A stretch of DNA of 34,078 nucleotides, from NCBI GenBank assembly GCA_001577025.1, contig LSCF01000010.1, forward strand, positions 1 to 34,078, given 5' to 3'. Both the position numbers and the translations under genes were made by a program. The notes under the pieces are model-generated. The model saw only the letters and a program-made list of their open reading frames with translations, was not told the origin of the DNA and made no database searches. This stretch comes from Fidelibacterota bacterium TCS55. Lineage in GTDB: Bacteria > Fidelibacterota > Marinisomatia > Marinisomatales > TCS55. Position 1 is the first letter of the stretch. Each line of letters begins with the position of its first letter. Positions 7,784 through 17,430 of the stretch are shown here, piece by piece.

Positions 7784-8949
7784 TTCCCCAACGGCATTAA
7801 AAAGTCAATTCATGCTTGATCCAGAAATCACTTTTCTGAACCACGGATCCTACGGTGCCTGCCCCAAACCTGTATTCGAAGCCTATCAACAATACCAAAA
7901 AGAATTGGAAGTACATCCCATCCAGTTTATGCAAGAGAAAGTCTACGAACTCTTGACGGTCCCGGGAAGCCCTTGGAGATTATATCAATTGCGATAAGGA
8001 TGATGTGATCTATGTGCCGAACCCGACCCACGCCGTGGGTACAATCATCCACAATGTAGATTTAGGTCCCGGCGATGAGGTGCTTTCCACCAATTTAGAA
8101 TATGGTTCATGTGATCGAATGTGGGTCTACGATGGCGCCCAACGGGGATACAAATATATTCAGGCAGAGATGACTCTGCCGGTTGTGGATACGGATACAT
8201 TTTGCAAAGAATTCTGGAACCATGCATCAAAAAATACACGATACATTTTTATCAGTCAGATTACAAGCAGCACGGGGATGATTTTGCCCATTCCAGAAAT
8301 CATGGCCGAAGCAAAAGCTAGAGGTATTGGCACCATTGTTGACGGCGCTCATGTGCCGGCCCACATTCCATTGAATATTCGTGAATTAGATCCGGATTAT
8401 TATACAGGTGCTCTCCATAAATGGTTGTGTTGCCCCAAAGGAAATTCATTCCTTTATGTGAAACGGAAACTGCAGGATGGGATTCAGCCTATGGTAAAAA
8501 GTTGGGGCTGGGGCGAGGAGTATGATGTATTTAAGGATTCCACCCAATTACCTGGTGAGAGTCGGTTTATTAATGTGTTTCAGTGGCAGGGGACTCGGGA
8601 TATGTCGGCCTTTTTCACCGTTCCCGAAGCGATCAAGTTTCAGGCGGACTATGGTTGGGATGATGTGCGCCAGCGATCTATGGATACGGTGCGATCTATC
8701 CGGGATGAGGTAACGGCCATGACGGGATTGCCGAAAATATGTCCCGATGATTGGTTGGGGCAGATGGCGACGATTTTATTTCCATCTGATAATGCAGTAG
8801 CATTCAAAGAAACATTATACCATGATCATGGTATTGAAATGCCCACCATGGCGCCGGATGGTCAGAGTGGTTTCCGGGTATCCATTAATGGGTATAACAC
8901 AGATGCAGATGTGGATTATTTATTGAAGACCTTGAAGACGTTTTTGTAA
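7776..8949 (+). pseudogene. Class V aminotransferase (isopenicillin-N epimerase-like), frameshifted
   Basis: The first segment (7776 on) carries the family N terminus TFLNHGSYGACPKPVFEAYQ. It reads to ELLTV, then leaves the family pattern and stops at 7997. The frame one base further on gives SREALGDYINCDKDDVIYVP from 7960 and runs on to 8949. It shows PNPTHAVG, the PLP-proximal DGAH, and GALHKWLCCPKG with the presumed Schiff-base lysine. The break is at CCCGGG (7961-7966) and fits one inserted base. Joined, the protein is about 390 aa, the normal length for this PLP fold-type I family. The substrate cannot be told from sequence. It may be a decayed gene or a homopolymer error. Confidence 0.85.
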
Positions 8950-8967
8950 AGCATACCGCTGCGTATC

Positions 8968-8995
8968 GTAAAGGCTAGGCATGCTTAGCCTTTAC
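8968..8995. repeat. GTA...TAC palindrome between convergent genes
   Basis: 28 nt with arms GTAAAGGCTA / TAGCCTTTAC around a GGCATGCT core. It lies between the convergent aminotransferase and antiporter genes, so it may also stop transcription from both sides. Length, GTA/TAC ends and the GCATGCT core match the copy at 33096, with paired substitutions in the arms. Confidence 0.7.
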
Positions 8996-9017
8996 ATTTT
9001 AATTAAATACCAACCCT

Positions 9018-10448
9018 TCATGTTTCATCTTCCTCGTAAAAACACCCTTTACCCATAATAGCCAAAGCAGGCGCCATGACCAAATTGATCAAGGACAGCA
9101 ACTGCCAGTGCCAGTAATCCCCGTAGGCTACGCCTAAAGTGGTGGTGAGAAAAATTGCCGTGGCGTGCCATGGCACAAGACTCTCAAACATGGTGCCATA
9201 ATCTTCAATGGATCGGGACAACACCTTCCGGTTCACGCCACTTTGATCATAGCGCTTCCCAAAAGCATCCCCAATAATGAAACTGGTGGCGGATTGATTC
9301 GACGTAATCCCATTGGTAAAAGCCGTGGCAAACAGAGAGGACACAATGAGGGATGACCGAGATTTGATGAATCCAAACACACGATCTACAATGGTGGGCA
9401 TGGCATCAATGAGATCAATGGTGCCGATGAAAACAAATACCATGATGGAGAAAATAATGGCTTCATTTAATTCATACAGTCCGCCCCGTGTGAATAAAGT
9501 ATGAATGCTTGCGGGGACATCGTTCACCCCAAATGCCATATTTGTATCAAAACCTTTATGGATGGCGGCCATGACATCCGCAGAAGAATAAGGCTGAAAA
9601 ATCAAAGCCAACAATGCAGCGGACATAGATGATGTTAACAATGTGGGGAGGGTGGCCATCTTCCGAATAGAGCCAATCAAAACAATGATGGGCGGAATTA
9701 ATAGCCATCCATTGAAATTGAACATGGATGCAATGGCATTCAATGTGGGGGCCACCTGTTGAGTGTCAATTTCACTCCCGGTGGGTGGATAGACAAATCC
9801 CAGAATAAAATAGATTGTTCCCGCAATGATAGCAGAGGGGAGGGTGGTCACCATCATGGATCGAATATGATCATATATATCCACATCCGTGGCCATGGCC
9901 GCAAGATTTGTCGTGTCAGATAAGGGCGAAAGTTTATCTCCAAAAAATGCCCCGCCCACAATGGCACCGGCAGTAATGCCAAGATTTGCACCTATCACTG
10001 CAGCGATTCCGATAATGACTACCCCTATAGTGCCAATGGACCCCCAGGAAGTACCGGTTAATGTAGAGAAAATAATGGGAATTAAGAATGCTAGAAGATA
10101 AATATAGGCCGGATTGATAAGTCGTATACCGTAATAGATTAGCATGGGAATAGTACCACTGACCATCCATGTTCCGATGATCACCCCAATTGAAAATAAG
10201 ATTAGGATGGCAGGAAATCCACGGGCCAGTTTTTTGATGATGGCATCCTGGATATCCCCCCAGGCAAAACCCAAGATCATGAGTTCGCCAATGGCAAAAA
10301 CCGCTGCCAGCATAAAGATAACTTCTAAGGGAAAGATAGGCTGTTCAAATACTTGGGGCCTTAGGACCATTCCATACAGGATTAGTCCGCCTAAAAATAG
10401 TACAGGTAATATGGTCTTTATAAAGGAGAGCCTGGTTATTTTGGCCAT
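9018..10448 (-). CDS. nhaC: NhaC-family Na+/H+ antiporter
   Basis: 476 aa, about a dozen hydrophobic helices. The stretch GGAFFGDKLSPLSDTTNLAA (near residue 165-185) is the hallmark of NhaC-type antiporters, and TGTSWGS precedes it. NhaC proteins exchange Na+ for H+ (or related pairs) across the inner membrane. It is the last gene of a minus-strand group with an exported Xaa-Pro aminopeptidase and an amidohydrolase, 17 nt after the former. It could support Na+-dependent uptake of the peptides or amino acids released there, or link amino-acid uptake to ion cycling. Some NhaC relatives exchange organic acids, so ion specificity is not certain. Confidence 0.85.
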   Translation of the reverse strand: MAKITRLSFIKTILPVLFLGGLILYGMVLRPQVFEQPIFPLEVIFMLAAVFAIGELMILGFAWGDIQDAIIKKLARGFPAILILFSIGVIIGTWMVSGTIPMLIYYGIRLINPAYIYLLAFLIPIIFSTLTGTSWGSIGTIGVVIIGIAAVIGANLGITAGAIVGGAFFGDKLSPLSDTTNLAAMATDVDIYDHIRSMMVTTLPSAIIAGTIYFILGFVYPPTGSEIDTQQVAPTLNAIASMFNFNGWLLIPPIIVLIGSIRKMATLPTLLTSSMSAALLALIFQPYSSADVMAAIHKGFDTNMAFGVNDVPASIHTLFTRGGLYELNEAIIFSIMVFVFIGTIDLIDAMPTIVDRVFGFIKSRSSLIVSSLFATAFTNGITSNQSATSFIIGDAFGKRYDQSGVNRKVLSRSIEDYGTMFESLVPWHATAIFLTTTLGVAYGDYWHWQLLSLINLVMAPALAIMGKGCFYEEDET

Positions 10449-10465
10449 TTCACTCTAAAAATTTA

Positions 10466-11920
10466 TCATCGTCCGTTTAAGTAATTTTTATAATCTTTTT
10501 CTGTAAGTGGTTTATATTTATCCAACATGCCTTTTTCTCGCATGAGTTTTTCAATTCCATTAATATCCATAGGCACAAAATCGGACACGATCTCTGCCCC
10601 CGTTTCTGTAATTACTATCAGATCCTCAAGTCGGATGTAAATATTTTCTTCAGGAACTCGAAGTGCGGGTTCTATGGTAAAAACCATACCGGGTAATAGC
10701 ATCTTGGAATGGTCACCTACATCGTGTGTGGCCATGCCCACACCATGGCCGAGACTTGAATATGCCCGCTTTGCTGAACGGGCATAATTATTTACAAAGT
10801 TTTTTGCAGCTTTCCGATGATGAGGTTGGTCAAAAGTGGATTTACTCAGTATCCCTTCCATCGCTTTTGCAGCTTCTTTTCGCACTTCAACAGGTGCCAC
10901 ATGGGGTCGAATATGATCCAGAATGGCTCGGTAGCACTTCACATAAAAATTATAGAGTTGGGCCTGTTCTCGTGAGAATTTTCCGTTCACTGGAATCATT
11001 CGTGTAATGTCACTCATGTAATATTGGTAATCTGGAGAATAATCCATTAAGAAAAGATCGCCATCTTTCAGCTTATCCATCTTTTTGTGATAATGAGGCA
11101 TATAAGCATTAGGCCCATTGGCAATTAAAGAGTAATAGGCATCTCCTTGGGCACCATTGATATGATAGATGTACTTGGCCATACCATCCAGTTCATATTC
11201 ATACATTCCTGGTTTGGCAGAACGCATAGCCTCCATGAGCCCCAGACAGGATAAAACCGTAGCTTTCTTGATCACATCGATTTCGGATGGACTTTTGATC
11301 AACCGAAGTTGATCTAAGATCGGAGTCAGATCTCTAACCTCAGATCCTGCCATTTGATTTGACATATTCTTAATGAAATCTTTATACCGTGGTTCCGTTT
11401 GATCCCAGGGGTCATTTTGAATATCTCCTTCATAACGGAGAAGAAGGTCCCGGCTTTCTGCATGCCGTTCTGGCGGTGAAAGGTAAAGATAAACAATTGG
11501 TTTAGACCGCATTCGCATCCGCCAGAGATGTTCACCCATCATTTCCGTAGGATGAACATTATCCGCACCAGATACAATTTTGGCACCATCTACATCCGAT
11601 GCAGAGATAAGTGGTCCTTCGCTCCGCTCTCGTCTGGGGTTTTTATGAGGTAAATAGAGTGTGGTCTCACCCGTTTTCCCGCGGATAATGGCATAAGCAT
11701 GAGGTGTCTCAATTCCTGTGAGATAATAAAATTCATTGTACTGGCGAAATTTTACATAACCAGTCTCAGAGGGTGCTCCTTGGAGAATGGCTATAGCATT
11801 TTCTGGAATGGCTTTTGCAAGTTTTGTGCGGCGGGTTTTGAATTCTTCTGCCGTAAAAACACTTTCCCCAAAAAGGGAAGAAAAGGTAAAAATACTAGTT
11901 AGGATTAATGGGCGAATCAT
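10466..11920 (-). CDS. pepP: Exported Xaa-Pro aminopeptidase (M24B)
   Basis: 484 aa with an N-terminal signal peptide (hydrophobic to about residue 18, LFG/ES). An aminopeptidase P N-terminal domain (about 22-160; FRQYNEFYYLTGI) precedes the M24 pita-bread domain. Metal ligands visible are D293 (MDYSPD), D304 (MSDITR), H392 (SLGHGVG), E417 (FTIEP) and E432 (IRLED), with H399 in the THDVGD motif, so the dinuclear metal site is intact. It removes an N-terminal residue next to proline (or hydroxyproline), in the periplasm or outside the cell. With the hydroxyproline operon nearby, degradation of collagen-like or proline-rich peptides is a reasonable inference. There is a 17-nt gap to nhaC. Confidence 0.88.
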   Translation of the reverse strand: MIRPLILTSIFTFSSLFGESVFTAEEFKTRRTKLAKAIPENAIAILQGAPSETGYVKFRQYNEFYYLTGIETPHAYAIIRGKTGETTLYLPHKNPRRERSEGPLISASDVDGAKIVSGADNVHPTEMMGEHLWRMRMRSKPIVYLYLSPPERHAESRDLLLRYEGDIQNDPWDQTEPRYKDFIKNMSNQMAGSEVRDLTPILDQLRLIKSPSEIDVIKKATVLSCLGLMEAMRSAKPGMYEYELDGMAKYIYHINGAQGDAYYSLIANGPNAYMPHYHKKMDKLKDGDLFLMDYSPDYQYYMSDITRMIPVNGKFSREQAQLYNFYVKCYRAILDHIRPHVAPVEVRKEAAKAMEGILSKSTFDQPHHRKAAKNFVNNYARSAKRAYSSLGHGVGMATHDVGDHSKMLLPGMVFTIEPALRVPEENIYIRLEDLIVITETGAEIVSDFVPMDINGIEKLMREKGMLDKYKPLTEKDYKNYLNGR

Positions 11921-11931
11921 AATTATTCCTC

Positions 11932-11966
11932 AAAATAAAACTGCCCCATAATTTATTGGGGCAGTT
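11932..11966 (-). terminator. Intrinsic terminator after the amidohydrolase
   Basis: AACTGCCCCA and TGGGGCAGTT (11939-11966, 10-bp arms, 8-nt loop) are followed on the minus strand by TTTTATTTT. It lies 26 nt after the amidohydrolase stop and 12-18 nt before the aminopeptidase start, so the two minus-strand genes may be separate or attenuated transcripts. Confidence 0.85.
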
Positions 11967-11992
11967 AATGAAATTGCTTTCGTTTGTTTAAT

Positions 11993-13582
11993 TTATTTGA
12001 ATGGTTCCGTTACAATGTCTGTTCCTGCATCTTTCTTGGATTCCTTCACGATCCGTTCTACTTCTCGCATTAGATTCTTATTCTCAAATACAACACCATC
12101 TTTGATTGTGTGAATGATACCCTGAGTGCGGTACATTTCTTCATTATCCGGATTCATATTAATGGCGCCGAAGGGGTAAAGATAACGGAAATTCTCCGCT
12201 GGAGATCCATCAACTACCAATATATCAGCGATATATCCCTTCTGAATCATTCCAAGCTTCGGCTCAAGGATAGTCTGGGCACTATTGTGTGTTGCTGACT
12301 GGAGTACTTCTAATGGATGCATCCCTGATTCTAAGACCAATTGCAGTTCACGGATATTTCCAAAACCGCCTGTGGACCATTGGTAGTTATCATCTGTACC
12401 ATAGGCCACTCTGCCGCCACGTTTATTGAATTCGAATATTAGATCACCCCATAGATCATACATATAATGCCATCGATATTCATCCAGTGAAGTCCAATTA
12501 TATTGGAAGGATGCATGCATATGGGGACTGGGTAGGTGCATTTCCCATAGTGCTTGATGGGTATACTTTTCATGCCATGGGAGACCATGGGCACGAACAA
12601 TATCTCGATTCGCTTCGTATGTTGCCCGATTAGGCTGCATTGTTACACCATAATAAACCAATGAATCAGCAATATCATTCAGTAGCCGATGGCGAGTTTC
12701 TGGATTTTCTCCTGCTTCGATCCATACTTGGGCTGCTTCCCTAAATCTGATATTTTCATCTAGGTAGTTATAGTCTACAGGATAATTCATCACACCTCGA
12801 TTTAAAGCCGATTCTGCATAACCGTAGTGATGGACAATCATAGTTACTCCCAATCGTGCCGCATCTAAGGCATTTACCTGCGACGTAGATGAAGGTTGAA
12901 TATGAACAGCTGTTATGCCTCCTGCCTTTTCAATGGCTTTGGCTGCCGCCCCAAACATAGTAGGATTCCAGCACAGGTTATTAATGTATACTTGCCTGAC
13001 GCCATTTTTAAGCATCTTTTTTGCTACCTTGTCTGCATTGGCAGGATCCATGATATATTCTTGTTCAAAATCGGTTTTACTCCCCCAGCCATAGAGAGGG
13101 AAAAGGCGGGGTGAAATGACTTCATTATTTCGTTCTGCTTCAAGAATATTTTGAACGCGGCCTTCTTCTGCAGGTCCTATGGAGGTTACGCCGGTAGCCA
13201 ACTGCATATAAAATATGTAATCCAAAGGCAATTTTTCATTTCGAAGGTGTAAGTGAAGATTCAGCATCCCCGGCATAACAAATAGGTTGTCCCCTTGAAT
13301 AACTCGGTTCCCTTTCATTCGATCTGGTTTCTTGGGGTCGTGTCGCCTCATATCCGCGATGACATTTCCCGTTACCAAAATATCATAAGGACCAGTGGCT
13401 GGACCTCCATGCCCAGGGATTACCATAACATTTCGAATCACCAGTTTTTCATAAGGACCGGCTCCTAGATCTCCAAAATCTACCATGCTGGTGGGTTTGG
13501 GCTTATGCTCTACCTTTTCCAGTTGGGCATAACCAATTGTTAAGATGGCCAATAGAAAAGTGGCCAAGTAGCGGAATTTCAT
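11993..13582 (-). CDS. Exported amidohydrolase (M38-like metal-dependent hydrolase)
   Basis: 529 aa. AAGGAGG (13588-13594) stands 5 nt before the ATG at 13582; a TTG five codons earlier overlaps that site and is unlikely. The signal peptide ends GYAQ. The composite beta-sandwich/TIM-barrel layout is clear: MPGMLNLHLHLR gives the HxH metal pair (H110, H112), later come histidines in AVHIQPSS and VHHYGYAE, and YGTDDNYQW holds the catalytic aspartate. A C-terminal sandwich strand (GYIADILVVDG) closes the fold. Members hydrolyse amide bonds, including Xaa-Pro dipeptides (prolidase-like imidodipeptidases). The substrate here is inferred only from its neighbours, the aminopeptidase P and hydroxyproline genes. 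Confidence 0.85.
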   Translation of the reverse strand: MKFRYLATFLLAILTIGYAQLEKVEHKPKPTSMVDFGDLGAGPYEKLVIRNVMVIPGHGGPATGPYDILVTGNVIADMRRHDPKKPDRMKGNRVIQGDNLFVMPGMLNLHLHLRNEKLPLDYIFYMQLATGVTSIGPAEEGRVQNILEAERNNEVISPRLFPLYGWGSKTDFEQEYIMDPANADKVAKKMLKNGVRQVYINNLCWNPTMFGAAAKAIEKAGGITAVHIQPSSTSQVNALDAARLGVTMIVHHYGYAESALNRGVMNYPVDYNYLDENIRFREAAQVWIEAGENPETRHRLLNDIADSLVYYGVTMQPNRATYEANRDIVRAHGLPWHEKYTHQALWEMHLPSPHMHASFQYNWTSLDEYRWHYMYDLWGDLIFEFNKRGGRVAYGTDDNYQWSTGGFGNIRELQLVLESGMHPLEVLQSATHNSAQTILEPKLGMIQKGYIADILVVDGSPAENFRYLYPFGAINMNPDNEEMYRTQGIIHTIKDGVVFENKNLMREVERIVKESKKDAGTDIVTEPFK

Positions 13583-13642
13583 ATTTACCTCCTTCAAATT
13601 ACCATTAGATGATATGCATTACGGAGTGGATTGGTCAAGGAA

Positions 13643-13828
13643 TTAAAAATAATCTATAATGGTGAATACCAAAGCCGTAATCCATGCTGCTGTGGCGAAT
13701 AAAGCGAACATACTGCGTCCTACTTTGGTTTTTGGCATTGTTTTGGGATATTGATCTGTCTTGAAGGATATCAATATATCGATCATAGGAATAGACGTAA
13801 TAATTAGAAAAAGTAAGCTGGTTTTCAT
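13643..13828 (-). CDS. Small two-helix membrane protein
   Basis: 61 aa, not recognised. Two hydrophobic segments (about 3-21 and 41-59) flank a basic loop (KTMPKTKVGRS), as in many tiny inner-membrane proteins. No convincing Shine-Dalgarno precedes the ATG. It lies in the 360-nt gap between the divergent amidohydrolase and hydroxyproline operons. The remaining 115 nt (13829-13943) should hold the operon promoter, but I see no clear -35/-10 pair. Confidence 0.5.
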   Translation of the reverse strand: MKTSLLFLIITSIPMIDILISFKTDQYPKTMPKTKVGRSMFALFATAAWITALVFTIIDYF

Positions 13829-13943
13829 AATGAAATATAGGATGCAATTTTCATCCTTTTTATTCTCTTTTTCTCATAATTTTATGACTGAGTTAACCCT
13901 TACTTAAACCATTGATACCCAAAAACAAACAAAAGGAACTCTA

Positions 13944-14849
13944 ATGAAGCCAAATTGGAAAGGTATTTATCCGGCACTAACAACAAAATTTACGGATGAG
14001 GATCAATTAGACATCCCCACATTTCTACAGAATATTGAGTATCAGATTGAAGCAGGTATACATGGATGTGTGATTGGTGGCAGTCTTGGTGAAGCCAGTA
14101 CTTTGACTCAAAAAGAAAAAGTAGATTTATTAAAAGCTGGGGTGGATCATGTGAACAACCGTATCCCTGTGATTATGAATATCGCGGAACAGTCCACAGC
14201 AGAAGCCGTTACGGCTGCCCAAAATGCGCAAGAGAATGGCGCCAATGGCCTCATGATGCTGCCTCCCATGCGTTATCTATCTGATGACCGTGAAACGGTC
14301 GCCTTTTATGAAGCGGTGGCCACATCATGTGATTTGCCCATCATGACCTACAACAACCCCTACGATTACAAAATTGAAATTACGATTCCCATGTTTGAAG
14401 CATTGTTAAAATTTAATACCATCGAAGCAACGAAAGAATCCACACGGGATGTGACTAATGTAACCCGAATGCGGAATGCATTTGGTGATGATATAAAGAT
14501 ACTCTGCGGTGTGGATACACTGGCATTGGAGGAACTGGCTCTCGGTGCGGATGGCTGGGTAGCTGGACTCGTAGATGCTTTCCCCAGAGAGACCGTGGTG
14601 ATCTATGAATTGGTGAAACAAAACCGGATTGCAGAAGCAACAGAAATTTATCGCTGGTTCATGCCCCTTCTTGAATTGGATATACATCCAAAGCTGGTTC
14701 AAAATATTAAACTGGCAGAAGTGGCAACCGGAATTGGTACAGAAAATGTCCGTCCGCCGCGCCTGCCATTGGTCGGTGAAGAACGGGTTCGTGTCCAAAA
14801 TATTATTGATTCTGCATTGGCTTCCCGGCCAGTCATGCCGGAGATTTAG
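13944..14849 (+). CDS. DapA-family deaminase, probably for pyrroline-4-hydroxy-2-carboxylate
   Basis: 301 aa TIM barrel of the dihydrodipicolinate synthase/N-acetylneuraminate lyase family. The Schiff-base lysine is K164 (EATKEST), the catalytic tyrosine Y136 (TYNNPY), and GGSLGEAST replaces the usual GTTGE loop. In hydroxyproline catabolism a DapA-like enzyme deaminates and dehydrates delta1-pyrroline-4-hydroxy-2-carboxylate to 2-oxoglutarate semialdehyde. The three genes immediately downstream supply exactly the other steps, so that role is preferred over lysine synthesis. AAAGGAACT precedes the ATG. First gene of a four-gene operon. Confidence 0.87.
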   Translation: MKPNWKGIYPALTTKFTDEDQLDIPTFLQNIEYQIEAGIHGCVIGGSLGEASTLTQKEKVDLLKAGVDHVNNRIPVIMNIAEQSTAEAVTAAQNAQENGANGLMMLPPMRYLSDDRETVAFYEAVATSCDLPIMTYNNPYDYKIEITIPMFEALLKFNTIEATKESTRDVTNVTRMRNAFGDDIKILCGVDTLALEELALGADGWVAGLVDAFPRETVVIYELVKQNRIAEATEIYRWFMPLLELDIHPKLVQNIKLAEVATGIGTENVRPPRLPLVGEERVRVQNIIDSALASRPVMPEI

Positions 14850-14857
14850 TACGTATT

Positions 14858-16426
14858 ATGATTGAATTAAATTTAATTGGATTTTCCACCAGCGGCCGCG
14901 GTGATACTTTTACCACTGGAATGAACCCTGCAACGGGTGAAGCCCTGTCCGGTCAATTCCCCGGTGCCACCATAGATGAAGTGAATCAAGCAGTCACGTC
15001 CGCTCAGGATGCTGCAGTCGTTTATGGAAAAATGTCTGGTGAAGAAAAAGCTGAATTCCTCAACGCTATCGCTGAAGAGATTGAAAATCTTGGCGATACA
15101 CTTGTGGAAAGATGCTGTGCCGAATCGGGGTTACCTGAAGCACGGATTATTGGTGAACGAGGCAGAACCACCGGTCAATTGAGAATGTTTGCAGATCTTA
15201 TTTCTGAAGGGTCATGGCTTGAAGCCACCATTGATACCGCCCAAAAGGATCGTGCGCCCGTCCCCAAACCGGATTTACGGCGTATGTTGGTACCCATGGG
15301 TCCTGTAGTCGTTTTTGCTGCCAGTAATTTCCCGCTGGCTTTTTCAACGGCTGGTGGCGACACCGCATCGGCACTGGCGGGTGGTAACCCCGTTATTGTA
15401 AAGGCCCACGGTGCCCATCCCGGCACCAGCGCAATGATCGGTGAAGCAATTGTAAAGTCAGCAAAAAGAACGGGCATGCCCCATGGTGTATTTTCGTTGC
15501 TCCACGGTTCAGGAAAAATTGTGGGCCAAGGTCTTATTCAGCACCCTGGCATTAAGGCCGCAGGTTTCACTGGTTCTGAACAGGCCGGCAGAACCCTTTA
15601 TGATTTGGCCAACCAGCGCCCCGAACCCATTCCATTTTTTGCAGAAATGGGGAGTGTCAATCCTGTATTGCTTTTGCCCAGTGCATTCAACTCAGAAACT
15701 GCAGACATGCTGGCAGGATCCATTACCATGGGCGTTGGGCAGTTTTGCACCAATCCTGGACTTATCATCAGCACAGCCGGATCGGACCTCGACCACTTTA
15801 TTCAGATGCTTGGCGCTGCCTTGTCCCAATTAGAATCAGGTGTGATGCTGACAGAACGGATTTGCAAGTCGTATCAAGATGGGGTTGAATCCACTTTATC
15901 ACAACAGGGAATTACCGTAGAAGCGCGATCCGAAAATGGTGATGGCCCAAATATGGGACAACCCACGCTGGCCTCTGTTGCAGGACAGACATTTTTAGCG
16001 GACCCTGAGTTAGCAACAGAAGTATTTGGACCATTTAGTATGGTGGTGAAGTGCAAAGATAATGCCGAACTGGAAGCAGCCATTGGATTACTTGACGGAC
16101 AGCTCACTGGTTCTGTGATTGGATCTAAAGATGAGCTAGATCAATATCACGCTGCCATCGAAACTATGGAAAGTAAAGTAGGACGCATCATTTATAATGG
16201 GGTGCCTACCGGAGTAGAAGTTTGTCCATCCATGCAGCATGGAGGACCTTACCCTGCTGCGTCTGATGCGCGATTTACTTCTGTGGGAACTGGAGCTATT
16301 AAACGATTCGTACGACCTATTGCATTTCAATCTTGGCCTCAGGAAAAATTACCTCGCGAATTACAAGATGGAAATCCCATGAATATCTGGCGGCTAGTAA
16401 ATGGAAATTTATCCAAGGATAGTTAA
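14858..16426 (+). CDS. Aldehyde dehydrogenase, 2-oxoglutarate semialdehyde type
   Basis: 522 aa NAD(P)-dependent aldehyde dehydrogenase. Visible catalytic residues are N157 (ASNFP), E263 (FAEMGS) and the nucleophile C297 (GQFCTNPG). The length and the FPLAFSTAGGDTASALA signature resemble the 2-oxoglutarate (2,5-dioxopentanoate) semialdehyde dehydrogenases found in hydroxyproline and sugar-acid pathways. It would oxidise the semialdehyde made by the preceding deaminase to 2-oxoglutarate, feeding the TCA cycle. It starts 8 nt after the previous stop, and its own stop overlaps the next start (TAATG at 16424-16428). Confidence 0.9.
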   Translation: MIELNLIGFSTSGRGDTFTTGMNPATGEALSGQFPGATIDEVNQAVTSAQDAAVVYGKMSGEEKAEFLNAIAEEIENLGDTLVERCCAESGLPEARIIGERGRTTGQLRMFADLISEGSWLEATIDTAQKDRAPVPKPDLRRMLVPMGPVVVFAASNFPLAFSTAGGDTASALAGGNPVIVKAHGAHPGTSAMIGEAIVKSAKRTGMPHGVFSLLHGSGKIVGQGLIQHPGIKAAGFTGSEQAGRTLYDLANQRPEPIPFFAEMGSVNPVLLLPSAFNSETADMLAGSITMGVGQFCTNPGLIISTAGSDLDHFIQMLGAALSQLESGVMLTERICKSYQDGVESTLSQQGITVEARSENGDGPNMGQPTLASVAGQTFLADPELATEVFGPFSMVVKCKDNAELEAAIGLLDGQLTGSVIGSKDELDQYHAAIETMESKVGRIIYNGVPTGVEVCPSMQHGGPYPAASDARFTSVGTGAIKRFVRPIAFQSWPQEKLPRELQDGNPMNIWRLVNGNLSKDS

Positions 16427-17430
16427 TGGGTAGGTACGTTTTTGATTGTATTGATGCTCATACCTGCGGCAATCCAATTCGCTTGATCAAGTCCGGAGGG
16501 CCCAAGCTCGAAGGGAAGACCATGCTGGATAAACGACAACACTTCATGGTAGAATATGATTGGATCCTCAGGGGACTCATGTTCGAACCAAGAGGCCACG
16601 ATATTATGTCTGGTAGTTTTTTGTATGAACCCAGTAGTGATGAATTTGATATCGGTATTCTATTTATTGAGACCAGTGGCTGTTTGCCCATGTGCGGCCA
16701 TGGCACTATTGGGACAGTTACGATAATGATTCAGGAGGGATTGGTCACCCCTAAAACAGAAGGGGTTGTGATTTTGGAGACACCCGCTGGTAGGGTTGAT
16801 GCCCATTATGCCATGAAGGGGGATAAGGTCAGTTCAGTCAAGATTGTAAATGTGCCCTCATTCCTCTATGCGCGAGATTTGGAAATTAAATCTTCCCATT
16901 TGGGACCCCTAAAGATTGATGTATCCTATGGTGGCAATTTCTATGCTATCGTAGATATGCAGGAGAATTTCAGCGGCATTGATAATTATACTGCAGGTGA
17001 TCTGGGCACATTCAGCCGTGAGATCCGAATCAAACTGAACCAGGAGTATTCATTCGTTCACCCTGATGATGATCGGATCAATAAATGCATTCATATTCTA
17101 TGGTGTGGTGATACTAAATCCCCCAATGCTACCGCTCGTAATGCAGTTTTTTATGGTGAAAAGGCTATCGACCGATCTCCTTGTGGTACCGGGACGTCTG
17201 CCCGTATGGCCCAATGGATGGCAAAGGGGCAATTAGCACCGGGAGCACAATTTGTCCACGAAAGTATTATCAGCAGCCAATTCATCGGGCGCATCGAATC
17301 AGAAACCAAAGTGGGTGAATTTGATGCCATTGTTCCAAGCATTGAAGGTTGGGCTAAAGTATACGGGTATAACCAGATCATCATTGATGAAGAAGATGAC
17401 CCTTATGCTCATGGATTTCAGGTAATCTAA
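16426..17430 (+). CDS. lhpA: 4-hydroxyproline 2-epimerase (proline racemase family)
   Basis: 334 aa. Both catalytic cysteines are present, C90 (PMCGHGT) and C253 (SPCGTGTSAR). That points to an epimerase or racemase, since trans-3-hydroxyproline dehydratases replace the second cysteine. It would convert trans-4-hydroxy-L-proline to cis-4-hydroxy-D-proline. Proline racemase is the alternative, but neighbouring genes complete the hydroxyproline route. It overlaps the aldehyde dehydrogenase by one base and abuts the oxidase gene with no gap, so translation is probably coupled. Confidence 0.9.
   Translation: MGRYVFDCIDAHTCGNPIRLIKSGGPKLEGKTMLDKRQHFMVEYDWILRGLMFEPRGHDIMSGSFLYEPSSDEFDIGILFIETSGCLPMCGHGTIGTVTIMIQEGLVTPKTEGVVILETPAGRVDAHYAMKGDKVSSVKIVNVPSFLYARDLEIKSSHLGPLKIDVSYGGNFYAIVDMQENFSGIDNYTAGDLGTFSREIRIKLNQEYSFVHPDDDRINKCIHILWCGDTKSPNATARNAVFYGEKAIDRSPCGTGTSARMAQWMAKGQLAPGAQFVHESIISSQFIGRIESETKVGEFDAIVPSIEGWAKVYGYNQIIIDEEDDPYAHGFQVI

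Noticed and set aside
13635-13847. Alternative 70-aa frame over the small membrane protein
   Set aside because: Tyrosine/isoleucine-rich composition with no membrane segments; the other frame gives two clean helices.
14406-14798. 130-aa minus-strand ORF opposite the DapA-like gene
   Set aside because: Antisense shadow; cysteine-rich with no family pattern, while the plus strand encodes a clear TIM barrel.
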